Positions 8,144-14,267 of a stretch of DNA of 44,964 nt are shown here, in pieces. The stretch comes from Candidatus Dadabacteria bacterium UBA1144 (lineage in GTDB: Bacteria > Desulfobacterota_D > UBA1144). The stretch's first letter is position 1. Each line of letters opens with the position of its first letter. The stretch spans positions 1 through 44,964 of the forward strand of contig CAJIYY010000024.1 in the NCBI GenBank assembly GCA_905181755.1. The letters run 5' to 3'. The notes beneath the pieces were generated by a model. The model made no database searches. It saw nothing but the letters and a program-made list of their open reading frames with translations, and had not been told where the DNA came from. The position numbers were made by a program, and so were the translations under genes.

Positions 8144-9286
8144 ATGGATTTGGTTTCATCAAAACATATAGAAGAATTTATACCAGGGGAAATACTGTAT
8201 CATGGAGCCATCCAGGTTACCCCATTTAGAAATAAGGAATATATCAAAAAGTTTAGTAAAAACTACGAGCTTGGCACAGACTCAAAACTAGCTCAATTTT
8301 TAGGATATGTTGACCCAAACATTGAAATTAAAAAACAAAATTTTGGAATTAAGACTCCAGATTTAATAAGCCAAGGATATCTTTTTAATGTTGGATTTGG
8401 ACTTAGCGTGCATGACATATCATTTAATGCTATTGCCAATCTCTCTTATAAAAATTTAAGGTATGGAATTCCCGCTTACGAAGGCGATATTTTATTCGCT
8501 ACATCAGAAGTGTTGGGTATTGAAGTTAAGAAGGATGGCGCCACCAATGGCTCTGTTCAAGTTCGTACAACAGTAACTAATCAGGACAACAAAATTGTTC
8601 TTGAATACGTTAGGCAAGTTTTAGTTAGAGCATCCAAAGGAAAAACACTTGATGCTCAGTCCAATGTTCAGGACCAGCCTGAAAGAATACATCTTACAGA
8701 AAACATGATGCCCTTGGAGTTTAAAGGTTTACCAAAGAGCTTAAATGGTGCACCGGTAAAGTCTTTTGAAGACTTTGAGATAGGCAAGACTTATGATGGA
8801 AATTTTTCAAAATCAATAAATCTTGTCGATTTTAGCTGGCTACAGATTTCTACTCTCAATGATGCAAGTGTTCATCATACTCCAAAATCAAACTTTATTG
8901 GATATGGAGGGGCTATCAAATCTACTGTTGAAGGAGAGGTAAGCTCTCATCTTCCATATGCATACTTTCTGGGAATGAATTCAGGCTCACATGATGCGCC
9001 CACATACCCAAGTGACATAGTTCAATCAATATTTGATTCACAAAATAAAGATGATGAAAAGATTATTGGCTCTTTTAAAGTTGAAAATAAAGATGCTATA
9101 GAGAGCAGAGAAGATTTTGGAATTTTAACTATCCAACTTTGTGGTGACAAGATTGTTACAGAGGCTGGTCTAAGTGCTTATGAAAAAGCTGGGTTTAAGG
9201 GCATATCAAAAATTCAAGATAGTAGAATTAGAGTTTTAACTATGGAAATGGTTGTAGCGGTTCCAACTAGGAAGGCTTTTCAATAA
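8144..9286 (+). CDS. MaoC-like double hot-dog hydratase, mesaconyl-CoA hydratase-related
   Basis: Acyl-CoA hydratase of the double hot-dog type, 380 residues. The first half contains VGFGLSVHDISFNAIANL followed by YKNLRYGIPAYEGDILFATSEVLG and a YVRQVLVRA strand. This follows the mesaconyl-C1-CoA hydratase (beta-methylmalyl-CoA dehydratase) pattern, including the conserved D-I-S-x-N-A-x-A-N-L helix. The second half repeats the fold more weakly (DASVHHT near residue 245). Known family members act in the ethylmalonyl-CoA and 3-hydroxypropionate pathways. None of the other enzymes of those routes is here, so the substrate is uncertain. GGAGG lies 6 nt before the ATG. The stop overlaps the downstream CoA ligase by one base, suggesting that the ligase makes the thioester on which this enzyme works. 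Confidence 0.75.
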   Translation: MDLVSSKHIEEFIPGEILYHGAIQVTPFRNKEYIKKFSKNYELGTDSKLAQFLGYVDPNIEIKKQNFGIKTPDLISQGYLFNVGFGLSVHDISFNAIANLSYKNLRYGIPAYEGDILFATSEVLGIEVKKDGATNGSVQVRTTVTNQDNKIVLEYVRQVLVRASKGKTLDAQSNVQDQPERIHLTENMMPLEFKGLPKSLNGAPVKSFEDFEIGKTYDGNFSKSINLVDFSWLQISTLNDASVHHTPKSNFIGYGGAIKSTVEGEVSSHLPYAYFLGMNSGSHDAPTYPSDIVQSIFDSQNKDDEKIIGSFKVENKDAIESREDFGILTIQLCGDKIVTEAGLSAYEKAGFKGISKIQDSRIRVLTMEMVVAVPTRKAFQ

Positions 9287-10980
9287 TGTCTAAGAAAAAA
9301 TTCCCAATCAAAGACTTGGCTTATCCAACAACCTATAAGTGGAAAAATAAATTCGACTATGATTGGAATACAAAAAGCGATCAAAGAAATTGGACACTTC
9401 CTAAGGTTCTTAGAGATCAGGCTAGTTCCAACCCAAATAAAGATTTTTTACAATTCAGCAACAATAAAGCTCTAACCTTTTCTGAAGTTAATATTCAAGC
9501 AAATAAAATTGCAAACTCTTTGGATAAGCTGGGTATAAAGAAAACAGATAAAGTATCTGTTTATATGCCAAACTCGCTAGAGATATGTCTCGCCTGGTTT
9601 GGGATTTTAAAAAATGGGTCCATCATGGTTCCTGTTAATACCGCCTATGTGATGGATTTTCTTCAATATATAATTGAGAGCTCAGACTCTAAAATAATCA
9701 TCATTGCCGAAGAATATTTAGAGCGCCTGGCAAATATTCAAGATAGAATTCCAAAGATTGAAAAAGTAATTGTATGGACTAGAAACAATGAGGACAATTT
9801 TGATTCACATGGTTTCAACAAAATTGAATCCATGTCATGGAATAAATTCATATTAAATGGCTCAGAAGATGAGCCGAAAGTTGAAATTACACACATGGAC
9901 CATGCTAGACTCATGTATACATCTGGTACCACTGGTAAATCTAAAGGTGTTGTTAGGCCATGTGCTGCAGATTATTCATCTGCACAGAATTACTCCTCTA
10001 TTATGGATCTCACAGAAAGTGATACTGTTTTTACATGTTTACCTCTTTTTCATTCTAATGCAATGGTTATGGGAGTCTATCCTGCTATGATAAGCGGCTG
10101 CAAAGTTGTAGTTGAAGAGAAGTATTCTGCGAGTAAATTTTGGAAATGGATGAAAGATTATGAAATAACCAAATTCAATCTTGTTGGAGTAATGTCTTAC
10201 TTCATGTGGAATGCCCCCAAAGTTCCTGAAGAGAAACAACATAAAGTAGAGCTGGTCCTTGGAAGCCCTGCACCTCACGATATCATTGAAGAATTTATGG
10301 ATAGATTTAACATTCTTTTTACAGAAGGATATGGACTAACAGAAGTAGGACAATGTACTTTTACTAGGCCTAATGAGCCTTTTAGGGTTGGATCTTGCGG
10401 AAAAGAGTCTCCAGGATACGAAATAAAAATTGTTGATCCTGAAACTGATAAAGAACTTGAAAGGGATACGCCTGGTGAACTTGTTTTGAGACCAAGAATT
10501 CCAAATATCTGCCTTCATTATTATTATAAAATGCCTGAAAAGACAGTTTCAGACTTTAGAAACTTATGGTTTCATACTGGGGACTTGTGCAGAATGGATG
10601 AGGATGGCTACATATTTTTTATGGATAGGGTGAAGGATTACATAAGAAGAAGAGGTGAGAATATTAGCTCTTTTGAAGTTGAAAATCTCATATCTACCCA
10701 TCCAAGCATCGAAGAGTCCGCAGCAATAGCAGTGAAGCTAGACGAACAAGGGCGTCATTCAGAGGATGAATTAATGATTGTGCTTGTTCTAAAAGAAAAT
10801 ATGGACCTTAGTCCTGTAGATTTAATAGAGTTTTTAAAGCCAATAATGCCTAAATTTATGATTCCAAGATTTGTAAGATTCCGAGATTCTCTACCAAAGA
10901 CACCTACCAATAGAGTTCAAAAGGTGAAGCTAAGAGAAGAAGGAATAACCAAAGACACATGGGATTCCCTCAAAAAATAA
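9286..10980 (+). CDS. Acyl-CoA synthetase (AMP-forming), CaiC/FadD-like
   Basis: Class I adenylate-forming enzyme that activates a carboxylic acid with ATP and CoA; 564 residues, normal length. The phosphate-binding loop MYTSGTTGKSKGV is near residue 210, FTEGYGLTE near 345, and the hinge region WFHTGDLCRMDEDGYIFFMDR precedes DYIRRRGENISSFEVE near 455. The C-terminal lysine motif is PKTPTNRVQKVKLRE. The overall look is closest to the crotonobetaine/carnitine ligase group, but substrate cannot be assigned. It starts on the stop of the hydratase-like gene (TAATG), so the two form a coupled pair. Its end is 3 nt from the convergent nitroreductase-like gene. Confidence 0.85.
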   Translation: MSKKKFPIKDLAYPTTYKWKNKFDYDWNTKSDQRNWTLPKVLRDQASSNPNKDFLQFSNNKALTFSEVNIQANKIANSLDKLGIKKTDKVSVYMPNSLEICLAWFGILKNGSIMVPVNTAYVMDFLQYIIESSDSKIIIIAEEYLERLANIQDRIPKIEKVIVWTRNNEDNFDSHGFNKIESMSWNKFILNGSEDEPKVEITHMDHARLMYTSGTTGKSKGVVRPCAADYSSAQNYSSIMDLTESDTVFTCLPLFHSNAMVMGVYPAMISGCKVVVEEKYSASKFWKWMKDYEITKFNLVGVMSYFMWNAPKVPEEKQHKVELVLGSPAPHDIIEEFMDRFNILFTEGYGLTEVGQCTFTRPNEPFRVGSCGKESPGYEIKIVDPETDKELERDTPGELVLRPRIPNICLHYYYKMPEKTVSDFRNLWFHTGDLCRMDEDGYIFFMDRVKDYIRRRGENISSFEVENLISTHPSIEESAAIAVKLDEQGRHSEDELMIVLVLKENMDLSPVDLIEFLKPIMPKFMIPRFVRFRDSLPKTPTNRVQKVKLREEGITKDTWDSLKK

Positions 10981-10983
10981 CTT

Positions 10984-12333
10984 TTATTTATCCCAAGGAT
11001 GTTTCTTCTCGGGTTTCTGCGTATAAGGATTTTCTTTATCAGGATGAAAATACTTGAAGGTATTAACGTGTTGATCAGTATAAGAACCTGGAGGATAATA
11101 TTTATCATAAAAATCCAAATCCATATTCTGAGCCTGGAAAACTAATCTCATATACATTGGATCGACATAAGCTGGAAAGGATCCATAGGTATTGTAAATA
11201 TAGTCGGCAACAGACTTAACAATCTCATTTGTTGTATCGGTAGGTCTTGGTGCCTTAACTAAATGTTTATCTGGCTCTGCATAAGGAAAAGGTTTTTTAC
11301 TATCCCAAGCAGCCCATTTATGTTCATCCATTTTATCAAAAGCTTCTGACATATCTTTGTAATAAGGAGGGCAGTACCCTTCAAAAATTCCATCTTTACC
11401 AACAGGTCTAGTAGGACCAGACTTTGGTTGTTCAAATCTAAAACCTAACCCTTTAAAGAGTTCCGGATTTGATCCTAGGGTAAACCTTGGTATAAGACCA
11501 GTGAATGTCCAACCACCTAACCCAAGAGCTTGAAGTGCTAGTGACATATTCTGGCAAATAAATGCTTGTTCAACATTGAGACCTGTAAGTATTCTGACCT
11601 CAAGATCATAGAGTGACATTTTGACTTCTTCTTTTATTCTTCCAGAAGCAATCCATTTGTCTTGACCGCAAGAGCGATTATTTTTTTCATCCCAAATATT
11701 GAAGGCATAAGTACTACTACAATAAAGTGTTAGTAAATTTAAATACTCCTCAGTTATATCAGTGACAGGAATAAATGTTGTAGTCCCTGGCTTGTTCGTA
11801 TTCCATTGATTAAAGTCAAAGAGGCCTGGCATCTTGTCTGGCAAATTAGCCCTACCGTCTTCAAGCTTAACAAGTCCTTCTCTATATAGTTCTAACAATC
11901 TGTCAATTTTATCATTAACATCTAGCCTAAAAAAGACATCTAGTTCTTTGTCTTTTGGCAACATGTTTTTAACATCCACATAATAAAGACCAGAGTCATT
12001 AGTAAAGAATAGCTCTGTACCGTGGTTATTACATGCAGATGGCCAAGTTCTACCGGTCCATTGACACAGCAAATCAATTCCATTCTCTGGTGGTAAATCT
12101 GCTAAACACAATCCTGTTAATCCTGTTCCTGCCCAAACCAGCATAGCTTCCTGAAACTCTGTCAAAGGGACTGGATCTATTTTTGATTTATAGCCTAGGG
12201 AACTATCGGATGGTAGCTCCATACCCAAACCAAACCTTCTGGATCTTCTATTAAAAATAGCTTCGAAGAGTGGATATTTTAAAGCTGCTTCGTAATTTAT
12301 TTTACCTTTAGTTTTTCCATTTTTTTTTGTCAT
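10984..12333 (-). CDS. Large nitroreductase-like flavoprotein of unknown substrate
   Basis: 449 residues, about twice the length of ordinary nitroreductases. The N-terminal half carries AIFNRRSRRFG near residue 25, matching the FMN-phosphate R-R-S-x-R motif, then PLTEFQEAMLVWAGTGLTG, the usual helix. The middle QNMSLALQALGLGGWTFTG near 275 matches the family's Q-N-x-x-L-A-A-x-x-L-G-L-G strand and helix. The last 150 residues (FEGYCPPYYKDM onward) are unlike standard nitroreductases. I chose the ATG at 12333 because GAGGTG lies 5 nt before it; the frame is open further upstream without a ribosome site. It follows the SufU-like gene by 60 nt on the same strand, so it may belong to the cysteine-leader operon. 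Function unknown; flavin-dependent reduction or dehydrogenation is the fold-level inference. Confidence 0.6.
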   Translation of the reverse strand: MTKKNGKTKGKINYEAALKYPLFEAIFNRRSRRFGLGMELPSDSSLGYKSKIDPVPLTEFQEAMLVWAGTGLTGLCLADLPPENGIDLLCQWTGRTWPSACNNHGTELFFTNDSGLYYVDVKNMLPKDKELDVFFRLDVNDKIDRLLELYREGLVKLEDGRANLPDKMPGLFDFNQWNTNKPGTTTFIPVTDITEEYLNLLTLYCSSTYAFNIWDEKNNRSCGQDKWIASGRIKEEVKMSLYDLEVRILTGLNVEQAFICQNMSLALQALGLGGWTFTGLIPRFTLGSNPELFKGLGFRFEQPKSGPTRPVGKDGIFEGYCPPYYKDMSEAFDKMDEHKWAAWDSKKPFPYAEPDKHLVKAPRPTDTTNEIVKSVADYIYNTYGSFPAYVDPMYMRLVFQAQNMDLDFYDKYYPPGSYTDQHVNTFKYFHPDKENPYTQKPEKKHPWDK

Positions 12334-12393
12334 ACGGACACCTCGCTTGTCAACTAAGTAAGTATAAATCAAAAGAATGGGTTTGAAAATGAA

Positions 12394-12822
12394 TTAGGCT
12401 AAAGCAAGCTTTTTAGTTTCTTCTCTTTCTAGCTCTCTTATGGCTAATTTAACAGTTGAGATTCCTAGAGTGGAGCATTTTGGACGAGAGAGAGCAAGCT
12501 CTTCACCAATAATATCGGTGATAACCTCAGGCCCCATGCTTAAGACTTCTTCTTTGGACTTCCCGATTACCACTTCAGATATAATCGAAGTACCTGCCTG
12601 ACTAACAATACAACCCTCACCTTCAAACTTAAAATCGGTAATAATTCCATCTTGGAATTGAAGACAAACAGTAACAATATCTCCGCACCCTGGGTTGCCA
12701 CCATTCTGCTTAATATCACATTTGTGCGCATCTTCACTTACATCATTTAGAGAACCCGCATTTCTGGGGTTCTCATAATGATCTAGTATAAAGTCCATCA
12801 ATTCCTGCTTATCTTTTGTCAA
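12394..12822 (-). CDS. sufU: SufU/IscU-type iron-sulfur cluster scaffold or sulfur-acceptor protein
   Basis: 142-residue member of the NifU-N/IscU family. Three cysteines stand at the metal-site positions: GNPGCGD, GEGCIVSQA and RPKCSTLG. The GCIVSQAGTS form is the SufU subtype rather than IscU. Family proteins either assemble Fe-S clusters or bind zinc and accept sulfur from a SufS desulfurase. No sufBCDS genes are adjacent, so the partner must be elsewhere. The start is a TTG at 12822 with GAGGA 5 nt upstream, lying in the 11 bases after the sulfurtransferase stop. That placement says it is co-translated with the sulfurtransferase and downstream of the polycysteine leader. An internal ATG at codon 9 is the alternative start. 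Confidence 0.82.
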   Translation of the reverse strand: MTKDKQELMDFILDHYENPRNAGSLNDVSEDAHKCDIKQNGGNPGCGDIVTVCLQFQDGIITDFKFEGEGCIVSQAGTSIISEVVIGKSKEEVLSMGPEVITDIIGEELALSRPKCSTLGISTVKLAIRELEREETKKLALA

Positions 12823-12833
12823 TAAAATCCTCT

Positions 12834-13676
12834 TTATTTTTCAATTGGTGCTTGAACCAAATTTCCCCACTCGGTCCAAGATCCATCATAATTTTTGACG
12901 CTCTTATATCCAAGCAAATAGGTTAAAACAAACCAAGTGTGTGAAGATCGTTCACCTATTCTACAATAAGCAATAACATCATCCTCAGGCTTAAGCCCAG
13001 CTCCACCTTGATATATCTCTAATAATTCATCAGCAGACTTGAATGTACCATCCTCATTTGCGGCAGTAGCCCACGGTACACTTTTTGCATTAGGTATATG
13101 ACCGCCCCTAAGCGCACCTTCTTGAGGGTAAGCTTCCATATGCAACATTTCACCACTAAACTCTTTTGGTGATCTAACATCAATCAAAGAACCCAAAGCA
13201 GCGCTATGTTCTTTAACTTCTTCTCTAAAGGCTCGAATATTCAAATTAATATCGCTGACTTTATAGTTTGTATTTTCTGAAGCTGGAACGTCTCTAGTCA
13301 CGGGCTTATCTTCTTGAACCCATTTCTGTCTTCCACCATTCATAATAAGACATTTGGCATGTCCATATATTTTAAATGTCCAAAGAGCATAGCATGCCCA
13401 CCAATTGCTTTTGTCACCATAAAACACTATCGTATCTTCAGGTGAAATACCTTTAGAAGACATAAGTTTTTCAAAATTTTCCTTATTAACATAGTCTCTT
13501 ATTAGACTATCCTGAAGCTCAGTCTCCCAATCTAATTTAATTGCGCCTTCTATATGACCAATGTCATACAAAAGAATATCCTCGTTAGATTCAACTATCT
13601 TAATTCCTGGCTTATCTTTATTCTCAAGAACCCAATCGGTTGAAACTAACAACTCGGGATTTTTATATTCTGCCAT
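12834..13676 (-). CDS. Rhodanese-type thiosulfate/3-mercaptopyruvate sulfurtransferase
   Basis: 280-residue tandem rhodanese protein. The first rhodanese domain (about 1-130) is inactive: no cysteine at the loop position after DTIVFYGD. The second domain (about 155-280) carries the active loop CRIGERSSHTW near residue 238 and ends NYDGSWTEWGN. This closely follows the mycobacterial CysA2/SseA-type sulfurtransferases, which move sulfane sulfur from thiosulfate or mercaptopyruvate to an acceptor. The ATG at 13676 has GGAGG 6 nt upstream, directly beside a stem-loop. It is preceded by a 29-codon Cys-rich leader ORF and followed by the SufU-like gene, so the operon appears to be about sulfur handling and probably responds to cysteine supply. 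Confidence 0.9.
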   Translation of the reverse strand: MAEYKNPELLVSTDWVLENKDKPGIKIVESNEDILLYDIGHIEGAIKLDWETELQDSLIRDYVNKENFEKLMSSKGISPEDTIVFYGDKSNWWACYALWTFKIYGHAKCLIMNGGRQKWVQEDKPVTRDVPASENTNYKVSDINLNIRAFREEVKEHSAALGSLIDVRSPKEFSGEMLHMEAYPQEGALRGGHIPNAKSVPWATAANEDGTFKSADELLEIYQGGAGLKPEDDVIAYCRIGERSSHTWFVLTYLLGYKSVKNYDGSWTEWGNLVQAPIEK

Positions 13677-13682
13677 TTTATT

Positions 13683-13715
13683 CCTCCATCTGACTTTACT
13701 ACAAGTGAAGTCAGA
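13683..13715 (-). promoter_or_regulatory. Stem-loop abutting the sulfurtransferase ribosome-binding site
   Basis: On the minus strand, arms TCTGACTT (13708-13715) and AAGTCAGA (13689-13696) form a perfect 8-bp stem with an 11-nt loop. It ends one base before the GGAGG at 13683-13687. There is no U-tract, so it is not an intrinsic terminator; it is placed to modulate translation. The loop contains TTGTAGT (13698-13704), complementary to the end of the upstream leader ORF (13751-13757). Read as the downstream element of an attenuator. Confidence 0.6.
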
Positions 13716-13746
13716 AAATATTTAAATTTTAATCTTATAACTAGAA

Positions 13747-13836
13747 CTATTTGTAGTTACAACAACACAAGTTTGAGATTCTACAACAACAAGTAGCAGC
13801 AAAGCTAACAAAATTGATACTTACTGTCTTAGACAT
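13747..13836 (-). CDS. Polycysteine leader peptide (29 aa), probable cysteine-sensing upstream ORF
   Basis: Short ORF with ATG at 13836, AGGAG 6 nt upstream and a TAG stop. The product has 29 residues with two cysteine triplets: residues 16-18 (TCCCR) and 24-26 (LCCCN), all encoded by TGT. The rest is unremarkable (starts MSKTVSIN). It is 70 nt upstream of the sulfurtransferase start. Polycysteine leader ORFs that attenuate operons in response to cysteine are known in mycobacteria, including before cysA2-type sulfurtransferases; this has the same gene context. Ribosomes short of Cys-tRNA should pause at the triplets and change the fold of the RNA ahead. Unlike many mycobacterial cases it has a Shine-Dalgarno site. 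A secreted or modified Cys-rich peptide is the less likely alternative. Confidence 0.75.
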   Translation of the reverse strand: MSKTVSINFVSFAATCCCRISNLCCCNYK

Positions 13837-13952
13837 AACAAACTCCTAATCTTTAATTTGTAACTCAAAGAGGAAAGGCATTGAATAACACCTTTGCCCT
13901 ATTTAGCAATTCTTTAAAGTCGCTGCAATTAGAGTTAAATGACGACATTAAT

Positions 13953-13982
13953 ATTATAGCACTTAAATAAAATAAAAATCAA
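13953..13982 (-). promoter_or_regulatory. Promoter of the cysteine-leader/sulfurtransferase operon
   Basis: On the minus strand, -35 TTGATT (13977-13982), 18-nt spacer, -10 TATAAT (13953-13958), with the start predicted near 13946. This gives about 110 nt of untranslated RNA before the leader ORF. In that stretch I see only a weak 5-bp inverted repeat and no recognisable riboswitch. Confidence 0.55.
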
Positions 13983-13989
13983 TATTATA

Positions 13990-14018
13990 TTTCAATAAGA
14001 TAATCAGTAGGTTATTAT
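13990..14018 (+). promoter_or_regulatory. Possible promoter of the small acidic protein gene
   Basis: A -10-like TATTAT (14013-14018) ends exactly 6 nt before the ATG at 14025. A poor -35 TTTCAA (13990-13995) lies 17 nt upstream. There is no Shine-Dalgarno site. This fits a leaderless start, but the -35 is weak. Confidence 0.4.
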
Positions 14019-14024
14019 TAAGCC

Positions 14025-14267
14025 ATGAGTGAAAATGAAGAAAAACCAGTTGAAGAGCCTTCTAGTAAGGCCAGCACTGAGCCTGAAGCTTCAGAAGCAG
14101 AGTCTAGCGAAGTAGGTGAGGAATCACATACTGTACTAGATTACCCCGATAGAGTTCCCAATGCTGAAAGAGGTGCAAGCCATTCCCATTCATATGTGAT
14201 GCTTAAAATATTAGTTCTTATGATATTTTTTTCTCTACTAATGGCCAAATTTACTTCACCTTTCTAG
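14025..14267 (+). CDS. Small acidic protein with one C-terminal membrane segment, unknown function
   Basis: 80 residues that I do not recognise. The first 45 residues are low-complexity and strongly acidic (Glu, Ser, Pro, Ala), probably disordered. A short Asp/Pro/Arg-containing stretch follows (YPDRVPNAERG), then HSHSYV, and a single hydrophobic segment at about 58-75 close to the C-terminus (LKILVLMIFFSLLMAKF). It would be tail-anchored with the acidic part in the cytoplasm, since there is no signal peptide. It stands alone on the plus strand. Its last 12 nt overlap the convergent uvrA. A -10-like box 6 nt before the ATG supports it as a real gene. The composition of its first half could evolve quickly, so homologues may be hard to detect. 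Confidence 0.6.
   Translation: MSENEEKPVEEPSSKASTEPEASEAESSEVGEESHTVLDYPDRVPNAERGASHSHSYVMLKILVLMIFFSLLMAKFTSPF

Noticed and set aside
8101..8229. Short ORF starting between tatC and the hydratase gene
   Set aside because: Most of it overlaps the well-supported hydratase gene in another frame, it contains that gene's SD site, and it has no convincing ribosome site of its own.
13689..13715. Hairpin before the sulfurtransferase read as an intrinsic terminator
   Set aside because: No U-tract follows the stem; GGAGG and the start codon come next, so translational control fits better.
13747..13836. Cys-rich peptide as a RiPP precursor with the nitroreductase-like protein as its oxidase
   Set aside because: No YcaO cyclodehydratase, protease or exporter in the neighbourhood, and the leader-ORF context in front of a sulfurtransferase explains the cysteines better. 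Kept only as an alternative.
13864..13895. Inverted repeat AAAGG...CCTTT in the sulfur operon leader
   Set aside because: Only 5 bp with a long loop; not distinguishable from chance.
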